Shown: in pieces, positions 1 through 6,312 of the stretch | How positions within the stretch are numbered: the first letter of the stretch is position 1 | Layout of the letters: every line of letters begins with the position of its first letter | Source: Spirochaetaceae bacterium | GTDB lineage: Bacteria > Spirochaetota > Spirochaetia > DSM-27196 > SKKC01 | Reading direction: 5' to 3' | Length of the DNA stretch: 14,039 nt | Assembly (NCBI GenBank): GCA_003552745.1 | Contig: PUOG01000252.1 | Span: 1 to 14,039 of the forward strand | Notes under the pieces: model-generated | Databases searched by the model: none | What the model saw: only the letters and a program-made list of their open reading frames with translations | What the model was told of the DNA's origin: nothing | Translations under genes and position numbers: made by a program

Positions 1-48
1 AACCACGAAGCGCTCGATTGCCCAACGGCGAAGCGATGGCTATCCTGT

Positions 49-1008
49 ATGCGTATGGACGAACTGAGAGTGTTCATGGGCAGCTCGAACCGCCCTCTCG
101 GCGAGGAGATCTGCCGATATCTCGGTATCGAGCCGGGCAGAATTGCGATCCAGCGCTTCGCCAACGACAACATCTTCGTGCAGATCGAAGAGTCGGTCCG
201 GGGTACGGACACCTTTGTCGTTCAGTCGTTGTACCCGAACCCGAACGAAGCGCTCGTCGAGCTCATGCTGATCCTCGACGCGCTGCGAAGCGCATCGGCG
301 AAACGGGTAACCGCCGTTATCCCGCACTATTCGTACGCGCGCAGCGACAAAAAGGACCGGCCGCGCATCTCGATTGCCGCCCGGCTTTTCGCCGACACGC
401 TTGTTACCGCCGGGGCGATGCGCTTTCTCACGATGAACCTCCACTCCGATCAGGTGCGAGGTTTCTTCTCGGTGCCGACCGACCATCTGCTCTCCGGCCC
501 GATCATCATCGATTACCTGAAGAACAACATGGATCTCTCCAATACCGTCGCACTCCTCGACCTCGGACAGCAGAAACGGGAAGGCAATTACCCCGCGCAG
601 CTCGGTCTGCCGATCGCGATCATGAACAAGGAGCGGATCAGCGACCACGAGGTGCGCATCACCGATATGATCGGCGATGTAAGCGGCAAGGATGTGCTGA
701 TGTTCGAGGATGAGATCAGCCGTGGCACATCGCTCGTAGCCGCGGCGAAGGCGGTGCGCGAGCGTGGTGCGCGGAAGATTCGTATCGCCTGTACGCACGG
801 GCTGTTCTGCGAACCGGCTACCAGACTTATCGCCGAAAGCGCGATCGAGGAGATCGTCACGACGAACTCGGTGCATATCCCCCCCGAGCGCCGGCTTCCG
901 TCGATCACCATCCTTTCGGTCGCATCGCTTTTCGGCGAGGCGATTCGCCGAACCCACTGCGGCGAGTCGGTCAGCGTGCTCTTCGACAGCAATTCCCATC
1001 GAGCATAA
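49..1008 (+). CDS. prs: Ribose-phosphate pyrophosphokinase (PRPP synthetase), divergent type
   Basis: The family makes PRPP from ribose 5-phosphate and ATP in the cytosol, for nucleotide, His and Trp synthesis. The 319-residue length is normal. Visible family features are the N-terminal GSSNRPLGEEI segment, IPHYSYARSDKKDRPR (about 91-106, ATP-binding/flexible region), NLHSDQVRGFF with catalytic-type His132, an LDLGQQKRE segment in place of the usual PDxGG, the NKER loop that keeps the Lys and Arg of the catalytic flap, and EDEISRGTSL at the PRPP-binding loop. That last loop departs from the canonical DDMIDTGGT pattern at several places. The start at 49 (or 55) matches the family N-terminus; no clear Shine-Dalgarno site is seen and the frame is open to the window edge, so a longer N-terminus cannot be excluded. 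The next gene begins 23 nt after the stop on the same strand. Family membership is firm; catalytic competence is less certain. Confidence 0.88.
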   Translation: MRMDELRVFMGSSNRPLGEEICRYLGIEPGRIAIQRFANDNIFVQIEESVRGTDTFVVQSLYPNPNEALVELMLILDALRSASAKRVTAVIPHYSYARSDKKDRPRISIAARLFADTLVTAGAMRFLTMNLHSDQVRGFFSVPTDHLLSGPIIIDYLKNNMDLSNTVALLDLGQQKREGNYPAQLGLPIAIMNKERISDHEVRITDMIGDVSGKDVLMFEDEISRGTSLVAAAKAVRERGARKIRIACTHGLFCEPATRLIAESAIEEIVTTNSVHIPPERRLPSITILSVASLFGEAIRRTHCGESVSVLFDSNSHRA

Positions 1009-1031
1009 CGAAACGGGAGGTATCTCAGTCT

Positions 1032-2063
1032 ATGGATATGGAATATGGATTTCTAGGCGCAACAGGCATGAAGGTGAGCCGGCTCTGCCTCGGTGCTCTG
1101 ACCTTCGGAAGGGAGACGGACGAACGCGATGCACACGCGATTCTCGATGCATTCGTCGATGCGGGCGGTACGTTCATCGACACCGCGAACGTCTATCATC
1201 TCGGCCTCAGCGAGGAGATCATCGGCCGATGGCTCGCCGGCAAGGATCGTCACCAGCTGATCGTGGCGACGAAGGGCAGGTTTCCGATGGGCGACCGCCC
1301 CAACGATACCGGAGCGAGCCGCAAGACGATCCGGCAGCACGTGGAGGAGAGCCTCCGCCGCCTCGGCACCGATTTCATCGATCTGTACCAGATGCACTGT
1401 TGGGACCGAGGGACCGAGCTCGAAGAGACGCTCTCGACGCTCGACCGCCTCGTCCAGGAGGGGAAAGTCCGCTATATCGGCGCGAGCAACTACACCGGTT
1501 GGCAGCTCCAGAAGGCGCTCGACCTGCAGAAGATGCACGGGTGGGAACCATTCCGATGCCTGCAGCCGCAGTACAGCCTGCTGTGCCGGACGACCGAGTG
1601 GGAGCTGCTTCCGGTATGCGAGCAGGAGGGGCTCGGCGTCATTCCGTGGAGCCCGCTGAAAGGGGGGTGGTTGACCGGTAAGTACCGGCGCGGTATGAGC
1701 GCCCCGCCGGCCGGTAGCCGCCTCGGCGAGAAGAAAGACAACTGGTTCGAGGCGTGGGATCGCATGAACACCGAAGCGACGTGGCGGGTGCTCGATGCAG
1801 TCGGCGAGGTCGCGCGTGAGACCGGGCGTTCGGCGGTGCAGGTGTCGCTTCGGTGGCTTCTCCAGCAGTCGGTGGTCACCGCACCGATCGTCGGTGTTCG
1901 AACGGGCGAACACCTCGGGGAGGCTCTCGGAGCGCTCGAGTTCGAGCTCTCCGCCGAGCAGATGCGAGCGCTCACTGAAGCGAGTGAACCGGAAATGCAC
2001 TACCCGTGGGATTTCGTCTTCAACGCACAAGGTGGGCGGTGTAACAGATCCGTGTCCGATTAA
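1032..2063 (+). CDS. Aldo/keto reductase
   Basis: This is a cytosolic NAD(P)H-dependent oxidoreductase of the AKR superfamily, reducing aldehydes or ketones; the substrate is not deducible. The protein has 343 residues and a TIM-barrel pattern. The catalytic tetrad is complete at canonical spacing: Asp50 and Tyr55 (FIDTANVY), Lys81 (ATKG) and His122 (QMHCWD). The IGASNYTGWQL and VIPWSPLKGGWLTGKY segments are typical of the group that includes YajO/Tas-like and potassium-channel beta-subunit-like AKRs. The cofactor-binding C-terminal region (PIVGVRTGEHLGEAL, near 280-295) is present. A GGGAGG Shine-Dalgarno sequence at 1015-1020 lies 11 nt before the ATG. It follows prs by 23 nt, so co-transcription is likely, although no functional link is obvious. 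No convincing terminator follows the stop. Confidence 0.93.
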   Translation: MDMEYGFLGATGMKVSRLCLGALTFGRETDERDAHAILDAFVDAGGTFIDTANVYHLGLSEEIIGRWLAGKDRHQLIVATKGRFPMGDRPNDTGASRKTIRQHVEESLRRLGTDFIDLYQMHCWDRGTELEETLSTLDRLVQEGKVRYIGASNYTGWQLQKALDLQKMHGWEPFRCLQPQYSLLCRTTEWELLPVCEQEGLGVIPWSPLKGGWLTGKYRRGMSAPPAGSRLGEKKDNWFEAWDRMNTEATWRVLDAVGEVARETGRSAVQVSLRWLLQQSVVTAPIVGVRTGEHLGEALGALEFELSAEQMRALTEASEPEMHYPWDFVFNAQGGRCNRSVSD

Positions 2064-2156
2064 CGGGTCGCCACTATAGACGATCTGTCTCGAATGCGGC
2101 ACTCTGTGCAGGCGAGGGTGTGGCGCGGCGGCAGGGAGAACCGGCGGCGCCGGTCC

Positions 2157-2204
2157 AGCCGGCATCCGAGCGAGCCGGCATCTGACCCAGCCGGCGGTCG
2201 GGCG
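2157..2204. repeat. Three imperfect 16-bp tandem repeats in an intergenic spacer
   Basis: Units begin at 2157, 2173 and 2189, each opening with AGCCGGC; the first two share the 10-mer AGCCGGCATC. They lie in the GC-rich spacer between the aldo/keto reductase and sufS, about 40 bp upstream of the suf -35 element. The role is unknown; they could be a binding array or simple replication slippage. The remainder of 2064-2242 shows nothing else I can support. Confidence 0.6.
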
Positions 2205-2242
2205 GGGCACGTCGAAACGGCCACGGAGGCCGGCCGCGTGGC

Positions 2243-2271
2243 TTGACACCGTCACGGTAGAAGCGTATTTT
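2243..2271 (+). promoter_or_regulatory. Sigma70-type promoter of the sufS-sufU-CYTH operon
   Basis: A perfect -35 box TTGACA (2243-2248) is separated by 17 bp from TATTTT (2266-2271, 4 of 6 consensus positions). Transcription would start near 2278, at the left edge of the palindrome described next. Confidence 0.75.
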
Positions 2272-2278
2272 GGCATTA

Positions 2279-2297
2279 AACGATAATTATTATCGTT
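2279..2297. promoter_or_regulatory. Perfect 19-bp palindrome, Fur-box-like operator of the suf operon
   Basis: AACGATAA-TTA-TTATCGTT is a perfect inverted repeat. Its core, GATAAT-T-ATTATC (2282-2294), is the 6-1-6 arrangement of Fur-family operators. It occupies about +1 to +20 relative to the predicted transcription start and precedes the Shine-Dalgarno site, so a bound regulator would block initiation or clearance. A Fur, Zur or PerR protein is the natural reader by pattern; the DtxR-family protein encoded at 8348-9019 is the alternative. The site is seen in sequence; the regulator is inference. Confidence 0.72.
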
Positions 2298-2299
2298 AT

Positions 2300-2305
2300 G
2301 GGGAG
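2300..2305 (+). promoter_or_regulatory. Shine-Dalgarno site that sets the sufS start
   Basis: GGGGAG lies 7 nt before the ATG at 2313. An in-frame ATG at 2298 abuts the operator palindrome, sits upstream of this site and has no ribosome-binding site of its own, so 2313 is preferred. Confidence 0.75.
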
Positions 2306-2312
2306 AGAACCG

Positions 2313-3554
2313 ATGACCGAGGTAGAGACAAAGGCGCTCGCGAGCACCCGGGAGCACTTCCCGGTTCTCGATCGGGAGATGCGCGGCAAACCGTTCATCT
2401 ACCTCGATAACGGCGCAACCTCCCTGAAACCGAAGAGCGTAATCGACGCAGAGCTCGGTTATTACCGTAACAATTCGACGAATATCCACCGCGGTGTGTA
2501 CGAGTTCAGCGAAGAGGCGACCGCGCACTACGATGCCGCCCGAGAGGCGGTCGCCGGTTTCGTGAATGCCGCCCATCCGCATGAGATCATATTCACCCGC
2601 GGGACTACCGAGAGCATCAACCTCGTGGGGTACTCATGGGGCCGGGCGTTTCTCCAGGAGGGCGACGAGATCGTCACCACCGAGCTCGAACACCACTCGA
2701 ACCTCGTCGTCTGGCAGGAGGTCGCGAAGGCGACCGGCGCTGCGCTCCGCTTCTTTCCGCTCAGCGACGACTCGAGCGGTCTCGCGGAGGGGGCTGTGGA
2801 GGCGACGATCGGAGAGAAGACGAAGCTCGTTGCGATCACCGGCATGAGTAACGTCACCGGCTATATGCCGCCGCTCGCCGACATCATCGCTCGGGCGCAC
2901 GCGGTCGGAGCGGTTGTGCTCGTCGACGGTGCGCAGCTGGTCGCTCATCATCCGGTCGACGTCCAGGCGCTCGACATCGATTTTCTCGCCTGGAGCGGAC
3001 ACAAGATGTGCGGGCCGAGCGGTATCGGTGCGCTCTACGGCAAGGAGTCGCTTCTCGAACGCATGCCTCCGTTCCATTACGGCGGCGATATGATCGAACG
3101 CGTATGGGCCGACCGGGCAAGCTATGCGCAGCTGCCGGAGAAGTTCGAGGCGGGAACCCCGAACATCGCCGGAGCGATCGGCATCGGGGAGGCGGTGCGA
3201 TTCCTCGAGTCGATCGGTCTCGACCGAATTGCCGCGCACGAGCACGACCTCATCGCCTATACGCTCGAACACGCTGCCGGACATTCCGATCTGACCGTCT
3301 ACGGCGGAACGGACTCCGCGTCACGAGGCGGGATCTTCAGTTTTAATCTGGGTGATGTTCACAGCCACGATGTCGGAATGATTCTCGACAGTGCCGGAAT
3401 TGCGGTGCGCGCGGGGTTTCATTGCGCGCAACCGCTCATGCGGCGGTTCGGTATTCCCGGTACCGTTCGCGCGAGCTATTACCTGTACAATACGCGCGAG
3501 GAGATCGATGCGCTCTTCGCCGCATTCGATCGGGTACGGGAGATCTTCGGCTGA
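2313..3554 (+). CDS. sufS: Cysteine desulfurase SufS (group II)
   Basis: A PLP enzyme that removes sulfur from L-cysteine as a protein-bound persulfide and passes it to SufU for Fe-S cluster assembly in the cytosol. The 413 residues cover the whole class V aminotransferase fold. The N-terminal FIYLDNGATSLKP and the TTELEHHSNLVVW segment are typical. The PLP lysine is Lys231 in SGHKMCGPSG, and the persulfide cysteine is Cys371 in RAGFHCAQPLM. That motif normally reads RAGHHC or RTGHHC, so the first His is replaced by Phe. His352 in DVHSHDV lies 19 residues before Cys371, as does the B. subtilis SufS histidine reported to enter the SufU zinc site, which fits a SufU partner. The start at 2313 is chosen by its Shine-Dalgarno site; an ATG at 2298 would add five residues. 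sufU begins one nucleotide after the stop. The promoter and palindromic operator upstream suggest metal-responsive control. Confidence 0.95.
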   Translation: MTEVETKALASTREHFPVLDREMRGKPFIYLDNGATSLKPKSVIDAELGYYRNNSTNIHRGVYEFSEEATAHYDAAREAVAGFVNAAHPHEIIFTRGTTESINLVGYSWGRAFLQEGDEIVTTELEHHSNLVVWQEVAKATGAALRFFPLSDDSSGLAEGAVEATIGEKTKLVAITGMSNVTGYMPPLADIIARAHAVGAVVLVDGAQLVAHHPVDVQALDIDFLAWSGHKMCGPSGIGALYGKESLLERMPPFHYGGDMIERVWADRASYAQLPEKFEAGTPNIAGAIGIGEAVRFLESIGLDRIAAHEHDLIAYTLEHAAGHSDLTVYGGTDSASRGGIFSFNLGDVHSHDVGMILDSAGIAVRAGFHCAQPLMRRFGIPGTVRASYYLYNTREEIDALFAAFDRVREIFG

Positions 3555-3555
3555 C

Positions 3556-3996
3556 ATGGACCTTGGCGACGAACTGTACAAAGAGATCATCCTCGATAAC
3601 TACAAGGCGAGGAAGAACCGGCGGCGGCTCGACGATGCCGATCTGAAACGCGAGGGCTTCAATCCCAGCTGCGGCGACGATATCGAGCTCTTTCTCAAGC
3701 TCGACGGCGATACGGTAAGCGAGGCGTCGTACGTCGGGGTGGGCTGCAGCATCTGTGTGGCAAGCGCGAATATGCTCTGCAACGCGATCACCGGTGCTTC
3801 GATCGAGCAGGCGACCGATGTGCTGCGGCGCATGCGTGCAATGCTTGTCGACGGCGAGGAGCCGGATTTTCCCGATGAGGCTGCCGATCTCGAGGCGCTG
3901 CAGGGGGTGAAGCAGTTTCCCGTGCGCATCAAGTGTGCGATGCTCGCCTGGAACACCCTCGAACAGATGCTGCATGATGCCGGTCTGACCGGATAG
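3556..3996 (+). CDS. sufU: SufU sulfur-acceptor/transfer protein
   Basis: SufU is a zinc protein that accepts the persulfide from SufS and relays it to the SufBCD scaffold. The 146-residue length is typical. The expected zinc ligands are Cys39 and Asp41 (NPSCGDD), Cys64 (GVGCSIC) and Cys127 (RIKCAML). The region between Cys64 and Cys127 is long, as expected of SufU rather than IscU. Two extra cysteines, Cys67 and Cys75, follow Cys64, so the motif here is CSIC. The ATG at 3556 follows the sufS stop by one nucleotide, indicating translational coupling; a longer in-frame upstream extension would only overlap sufS and has no homology support. The CYTH-domain gene starts 7 nt after the stop. Confidence 0.94.
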   Translation: MDLGDELYKEIILDNYKARKNRRRLDDADLKREGFNPSCGDDIELFLKLDGDTVSEASYVGVGCSICVASANMLCNAITGASIEQATDVLRRMRAMLVDGEEPDFPDEAADLEALQGVKQFPVRIKCAMLAWNTLEQMLHDAGLTG

Positions 3997-4003
3997 AATC
4001 GCG

Positions 4004-4540
4004 ATGGCGCTCGAAGTGGAGATGAAGGCGCATATCGACGACGCGGAGGCGGTCGGCAGTCGCCTGTGTGCGGCCGGATTCGTTCCCGCCGGCGAGGTCG
4101 ACAAGGACGACCGCTACTTTCGCGGCGGAAACGGGGTGGAGTTCCGCATCCGGTTTCGCGGCGCGGTCGCCGACGGTGTTTCCTCCGCCGCGGTAGTCAC
4201 ACACAAGAAGAAAAACATCAACGACGGGGTCGAGCGCAATCTCGAATGGGAGTTCGAAGTAAGCGATGCTTCGGCGTTCGAGGCGCTGTGCGATCGGATG
4301 GGTTGCGAGCGTTTCGCGGTCAAGCGCAAGCGCGGGAGCCTGTATCGACGCGACCGGTTGCTCGCCGAAGTCGTCGAAGTGGACCGGCTCGGCTGGTTCG
4401 TGGAAATCGAGTGCATGGTCGAAGAGGGCGATGGTGAGCAGGCGGCCTCGCAGATCCGGCAGACTCTCGATGCGATCGGGGTCGACCCCCTCGATGTGGA
4501 ATCGCGGACCTACCTGCAACTGCTCGGCTTCGAGCGATAG
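4004..4540 (+). CDS. CYTH-domain protein (class IV adenylate cyclase / triphosphatase type)
   Basis: CYTH proteins form a triphosphate tunnel that binds nucleotide or inorganic triphosphate with a divalent metal; known activities are class IV adenylate cyclase (CyaB), thiamine triphosphatase and tripolyphosphatase. This 178-residue protein begins with the signature ExExK (Glu4, Glu6, Lys8). Further tunnel residues are visible: Arg48 and Arg50 in EFRIRFRG, the basic THKKKN stretch, the late acidic strand WFVEIE and the terminal TYLQLLGF, which resembles the SYLELL ending of CyaB-type members. It is the third gene of the suf operon, 7 nt after sufU, with only a weak ribosome-binding site. Which of the activities it has cannot be told from sequence, and its link to Fe-S assembly is positional only. 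Confidence 0.87.
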   Translation: MALEVEMKAHIDDAEAVGSRLCAAGFVPAGEVDKDDRYFRGGNGVEFRIRFRGAVADGVSSAAVVTHKKKNINDGVERNLEWEFEVSDASAFEALCDRMGCERFAVKRKRGSLYRRDRLLAEVVEVDRLGWFVEIECMVEEGDGEQAASQIRQTLDAIGVDPLDVESRTYLQLLGFER

Positions 4541-4557
4541 CCCGGCGGGCGAAAAAG

Positions 4558-5553
4558 CTACGGAGCGGCGGAGACTCCCAGGTCGCTGAGCATCCGTAAC
4601 GCTTCTTTGCGATGCGCCTTGGCCGCCTCGTGCCAGCGATAGTACTTGCTTCGGTAGAAGCCCTCCTTCGCCCGGACCGGCCGCCGTCCGTATCCGGTTC
4701 GACGCGTAATCTCGTCCTTCAGCCAGAGGTACTTGTCCATCGCGCCGGTGATATCCTCGTCACCGGTCGCATCGTCGAGCTCTACCGCCTCCCCCTTCCA
4801 CTCGTTGCGGCGGTACTGGGCGATATCCTCACGGATTATGAAGTCGAGGATCCGCTCTTCGGACGGGCGCTCGGCGCCGGGTCGTCCGACGATCATCTCC
4901 AGCTCGCTGAGCACGAGCTCCTCGTCGGAGAAATCGCGGCGCTGGAAGGTGGCGAGATACCGGTATGTCTTCCGTGCGGCGGCGAAGAAGCGCTCGCGGT
5001 TGCTGATCCTGCGGTACTCGGGTACAAGACGCGGGTCCTCCCAGACGGTGTCGAGCCGATCCGGGGAACGGCCGGCGTGCGCATGTCCGATCGGGGGAAG
5101 CGGGGAGTTCGGGTCGAAGCGGTTAAACGGTTCGTTCCTGCCGGTGAAGTTCTCATGCGCGTAGGTATCGGCGAACGTGTGCAGCGCGATACCGATGCGC
5201 ATCAGGTCGCGGCTCTTCAATGCCGAAATCAGCAGCTTGCGCGCACGGGGTCCGTTCGCGGTGACCGCGAGCGGATTGCGGGCGTGGTCGAGTCGACGCT
5301 CGGCGGCACGTTCGGCGTCGCCGGGCATGAAATGGAACGGAAGCCACACCCGGTCTTCCTGCCCCTTGTCCCAGAATCCGAAATGGTGCGTCACCGCGGT
5401 CTCGTACTCCACGCCGCGGCCGCGCACCTGATAGGCGACCAGCGCGTGGTCGACATACTGCGATGCGTAGGCGAGGGTGTCGGCCTCCGCGCCGGAGAAT
5501 CCGGCCCGGCGGGCGAGCATGGCGACTACGTAGTAGTGGAACTCCTCGTTCAC
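4558..5553 (-). CDS. DUF6765-like helical, His-rich protein
   Basis: An uncharacterised protein of 331 residues, mostly helical, with no signal peptide or membrane segment. The N-terminus NEEFHYYVVAMLARRAGF and the following AYASQYVDH resemble the DUF6765 family. Histidines and acidic residues cluster in plausible metal-binding positions: His6, Asp35-His36, His56-His57, His74, and H125xxxD129xxxH133 in LHTFADTYAHENF. This pattern recalls zinc-dependent phospholipase C/P1 nuclease folds, but that relation is inference. The GTG at 5553 is chosen because GGAGAG (5557-5562 on the plus strand as CTCTCC) lies just before it and because family similarity begins at that point; an ATG at 5598 would add 15 unrelated residues. 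It is convergent with the CYTH gene (17 nt between stops) and divergent from the HAD gene. Confidence 0.78.
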   Translation of the reverse strand: MNEEFHYYVVAMLARRAGFSGAEADTLAYASQYVDHALVAYQVRGRGVEYETAVTHHFGFWDKGQEDRVWLPFHFMPGDAERAAERRLDHARNPLAVTANGPRARKLLISALKSRDLMRIGIALHTFADTYAHENFTGRNEPFNRFDPNSPLPPIGHAHAGRSPDRLDTVWEDPRLVPEYRRISNRERFFAAARKTYRYLATFQRRDFSDEELVLSELEMIVGRPGAERPSEERILDFIIREDIAQYRRNEWKGEAVELDDATGDEDITGAMDKYLWLKDEITRRTGYGRRPVRAKEGFYRSKYYRWHEAAKAHRKEALRMLSDLGVSAAP

Positions 5554-5592
5554 GGTCTCTCCATCATTTCTACAGGTTCTTTCGGCCGGTAC

Positions 5593-5621
5593 TTGCACGG
5601 TGTCCGGCAGGTGGGTACGCT
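5593..5621 (+). promoter_or_regulatory. Possible promoter of the HAD-lipid kinase unit
   Basis: TTGCAC (5593-5598), a 17-bp spacer and TACGCT (5616-5621) lie on the plus strand. Only 7 nt separate the -10 box from the ATG at 5629, so the transcript would have almost no leader. The -10 match is weak. Confidence 0.4.
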
Positions 5622-5628
5622 CACATTA

Positions 5629-6312
5629 ATGAGAGTGCTGCGTCGGCCCCAGTGCGTTTCCGGCCTCATTTTCGATATAGATAACACACTTTACCGTAAC
5701 TCTGCATATCTCCGCTCACAGACCGATCTTCTCGTTCAGCGACTTGCAGTCGAGCTCGGCGATGCCGTCGAACGTACGGCCGAGCGTGTTGATGCGATCC
5801 GGCGAGCGCATGCCGATCGTACCGGTGGTGAAAAGCCGAGCCTGGCCAACACCTTTCTCGAGTTCGGCATCGACATCGAGACGAGCGCTCGATGGCGTGA
5901 AGAGTTGTACCATCCTGAGCACTATCTGGAGCCGGACCGACGCTTGCAGGAGACCATCGAGCGGCTTGCGTGCGAGGTGCCGGTCGTCGCGGTAACCAAC
6001 AATCCTCGATCGATCGGCGCGCGAACGCTCGAGTGCCTCGGCGTATCGCGATGGTTCCGCGGGGTGATCGGCCTCGACGATTCGGGAGTGAGCAAACCGC
6101 ACCCGACTCCCTTTCTTCGCGGGATCGCGCTGCTCACCGATCGGGCCGGCGACCCACCGGAAGTGAGCGAAGTGGTGAGCATCGGCGATCGAATCGAAGT
6201 CGATCTGCATCCCGCCCTGGAGCTCGGAATGGGTGCCGTGTTCGTCGAATCTATGGATGATGTGTACTCGCTGCCGGTTCTCCTGGGGGTCGGCGAGGAG
6301 CATGCACGGTGA
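5629..6312 (+). CDS. HAD-superfamily hydrolase (phosphatase-like)
   Basis: A cytosolic Mg-dependent phosphohydrolase of the haloacid dehalogenase superfamily, 227 residues, substrate unknown. All four motifs are present: motif I FDIDNTLY (nucleophile Asp16, acid/base Asp18), motif II VTNNP (Thr123), motif III Lys156 in SKPHPTPF, and motif IV IGDRIEVD (Asp187, Asp192). A helical cap lies between motifs I and II (about 25-100), as in subfamily I members such as YjjG/pyrimidine 5'-nucleotidase-like enzymes. The ATG at 5629 places motif I normally; the open frame extends far upstream but only opposite the divergent DUF6765-like gene. No Shine-Dalgarno site is seen, consistent with a leaderless mRNA. 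Its stop overlaps the lipid kinase start (GTGA), so the two are translated together. Confidence 0.88.
   Translation: MRVLRRPQCVSGLIFDIDNTLYRNSAYLRSQTDLLVQRLAVELGDAVERTAERVDAIRRAHADRTGGEKPSLANTFLEFGIDIETSARWREELYHPEHYLEPDRRLQETIERLACEVPVVAVTNNPRSIGARTLECLGVSRWFRGVIGLDDSGVSKPHPTPFLRGIALLTDRAGDPPEVSEVVSIGDRIEVDLHPALELGMGAVFVESMDDVYSLPVLLGVGEEHAR

Noticed and set aside
2080..2093. AGAC-GATCT-GTCT inverted repeat after the aldo/keto reductase as a terminator
   Set aside because: The stem is 4 bp and no T-run follows, so it is no better than chance.
1053..2582. A 509-codon open frame on the minus strand
   Set aside because: It is the GC-rich shadow of the aldo/keto reductase and the sufS start, and its translation shows no domain pattern. 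The same applies to minus-strand frames opposite prs.
4540..4556. Hairpin GCCC-GGC-GGGC followed by an A-run between the CYTH and DUF6765-like genes, as a possible terminator
   Set aside because: The stem is only 4 bp. On the plus strand an A-run, not a T-run, follows; on the minus strand the T-run precedes the hairpin. Neither orientation makes an intrinsic terminator.
4612..5628. Long N-terminal extension of the HAD protein
   Set aside because: It lies wholly opposite the DUF6765-like gene, whose translation has recognisable motifs. HAD motif I sits 16 residues after the ATG at 5629, as expected.
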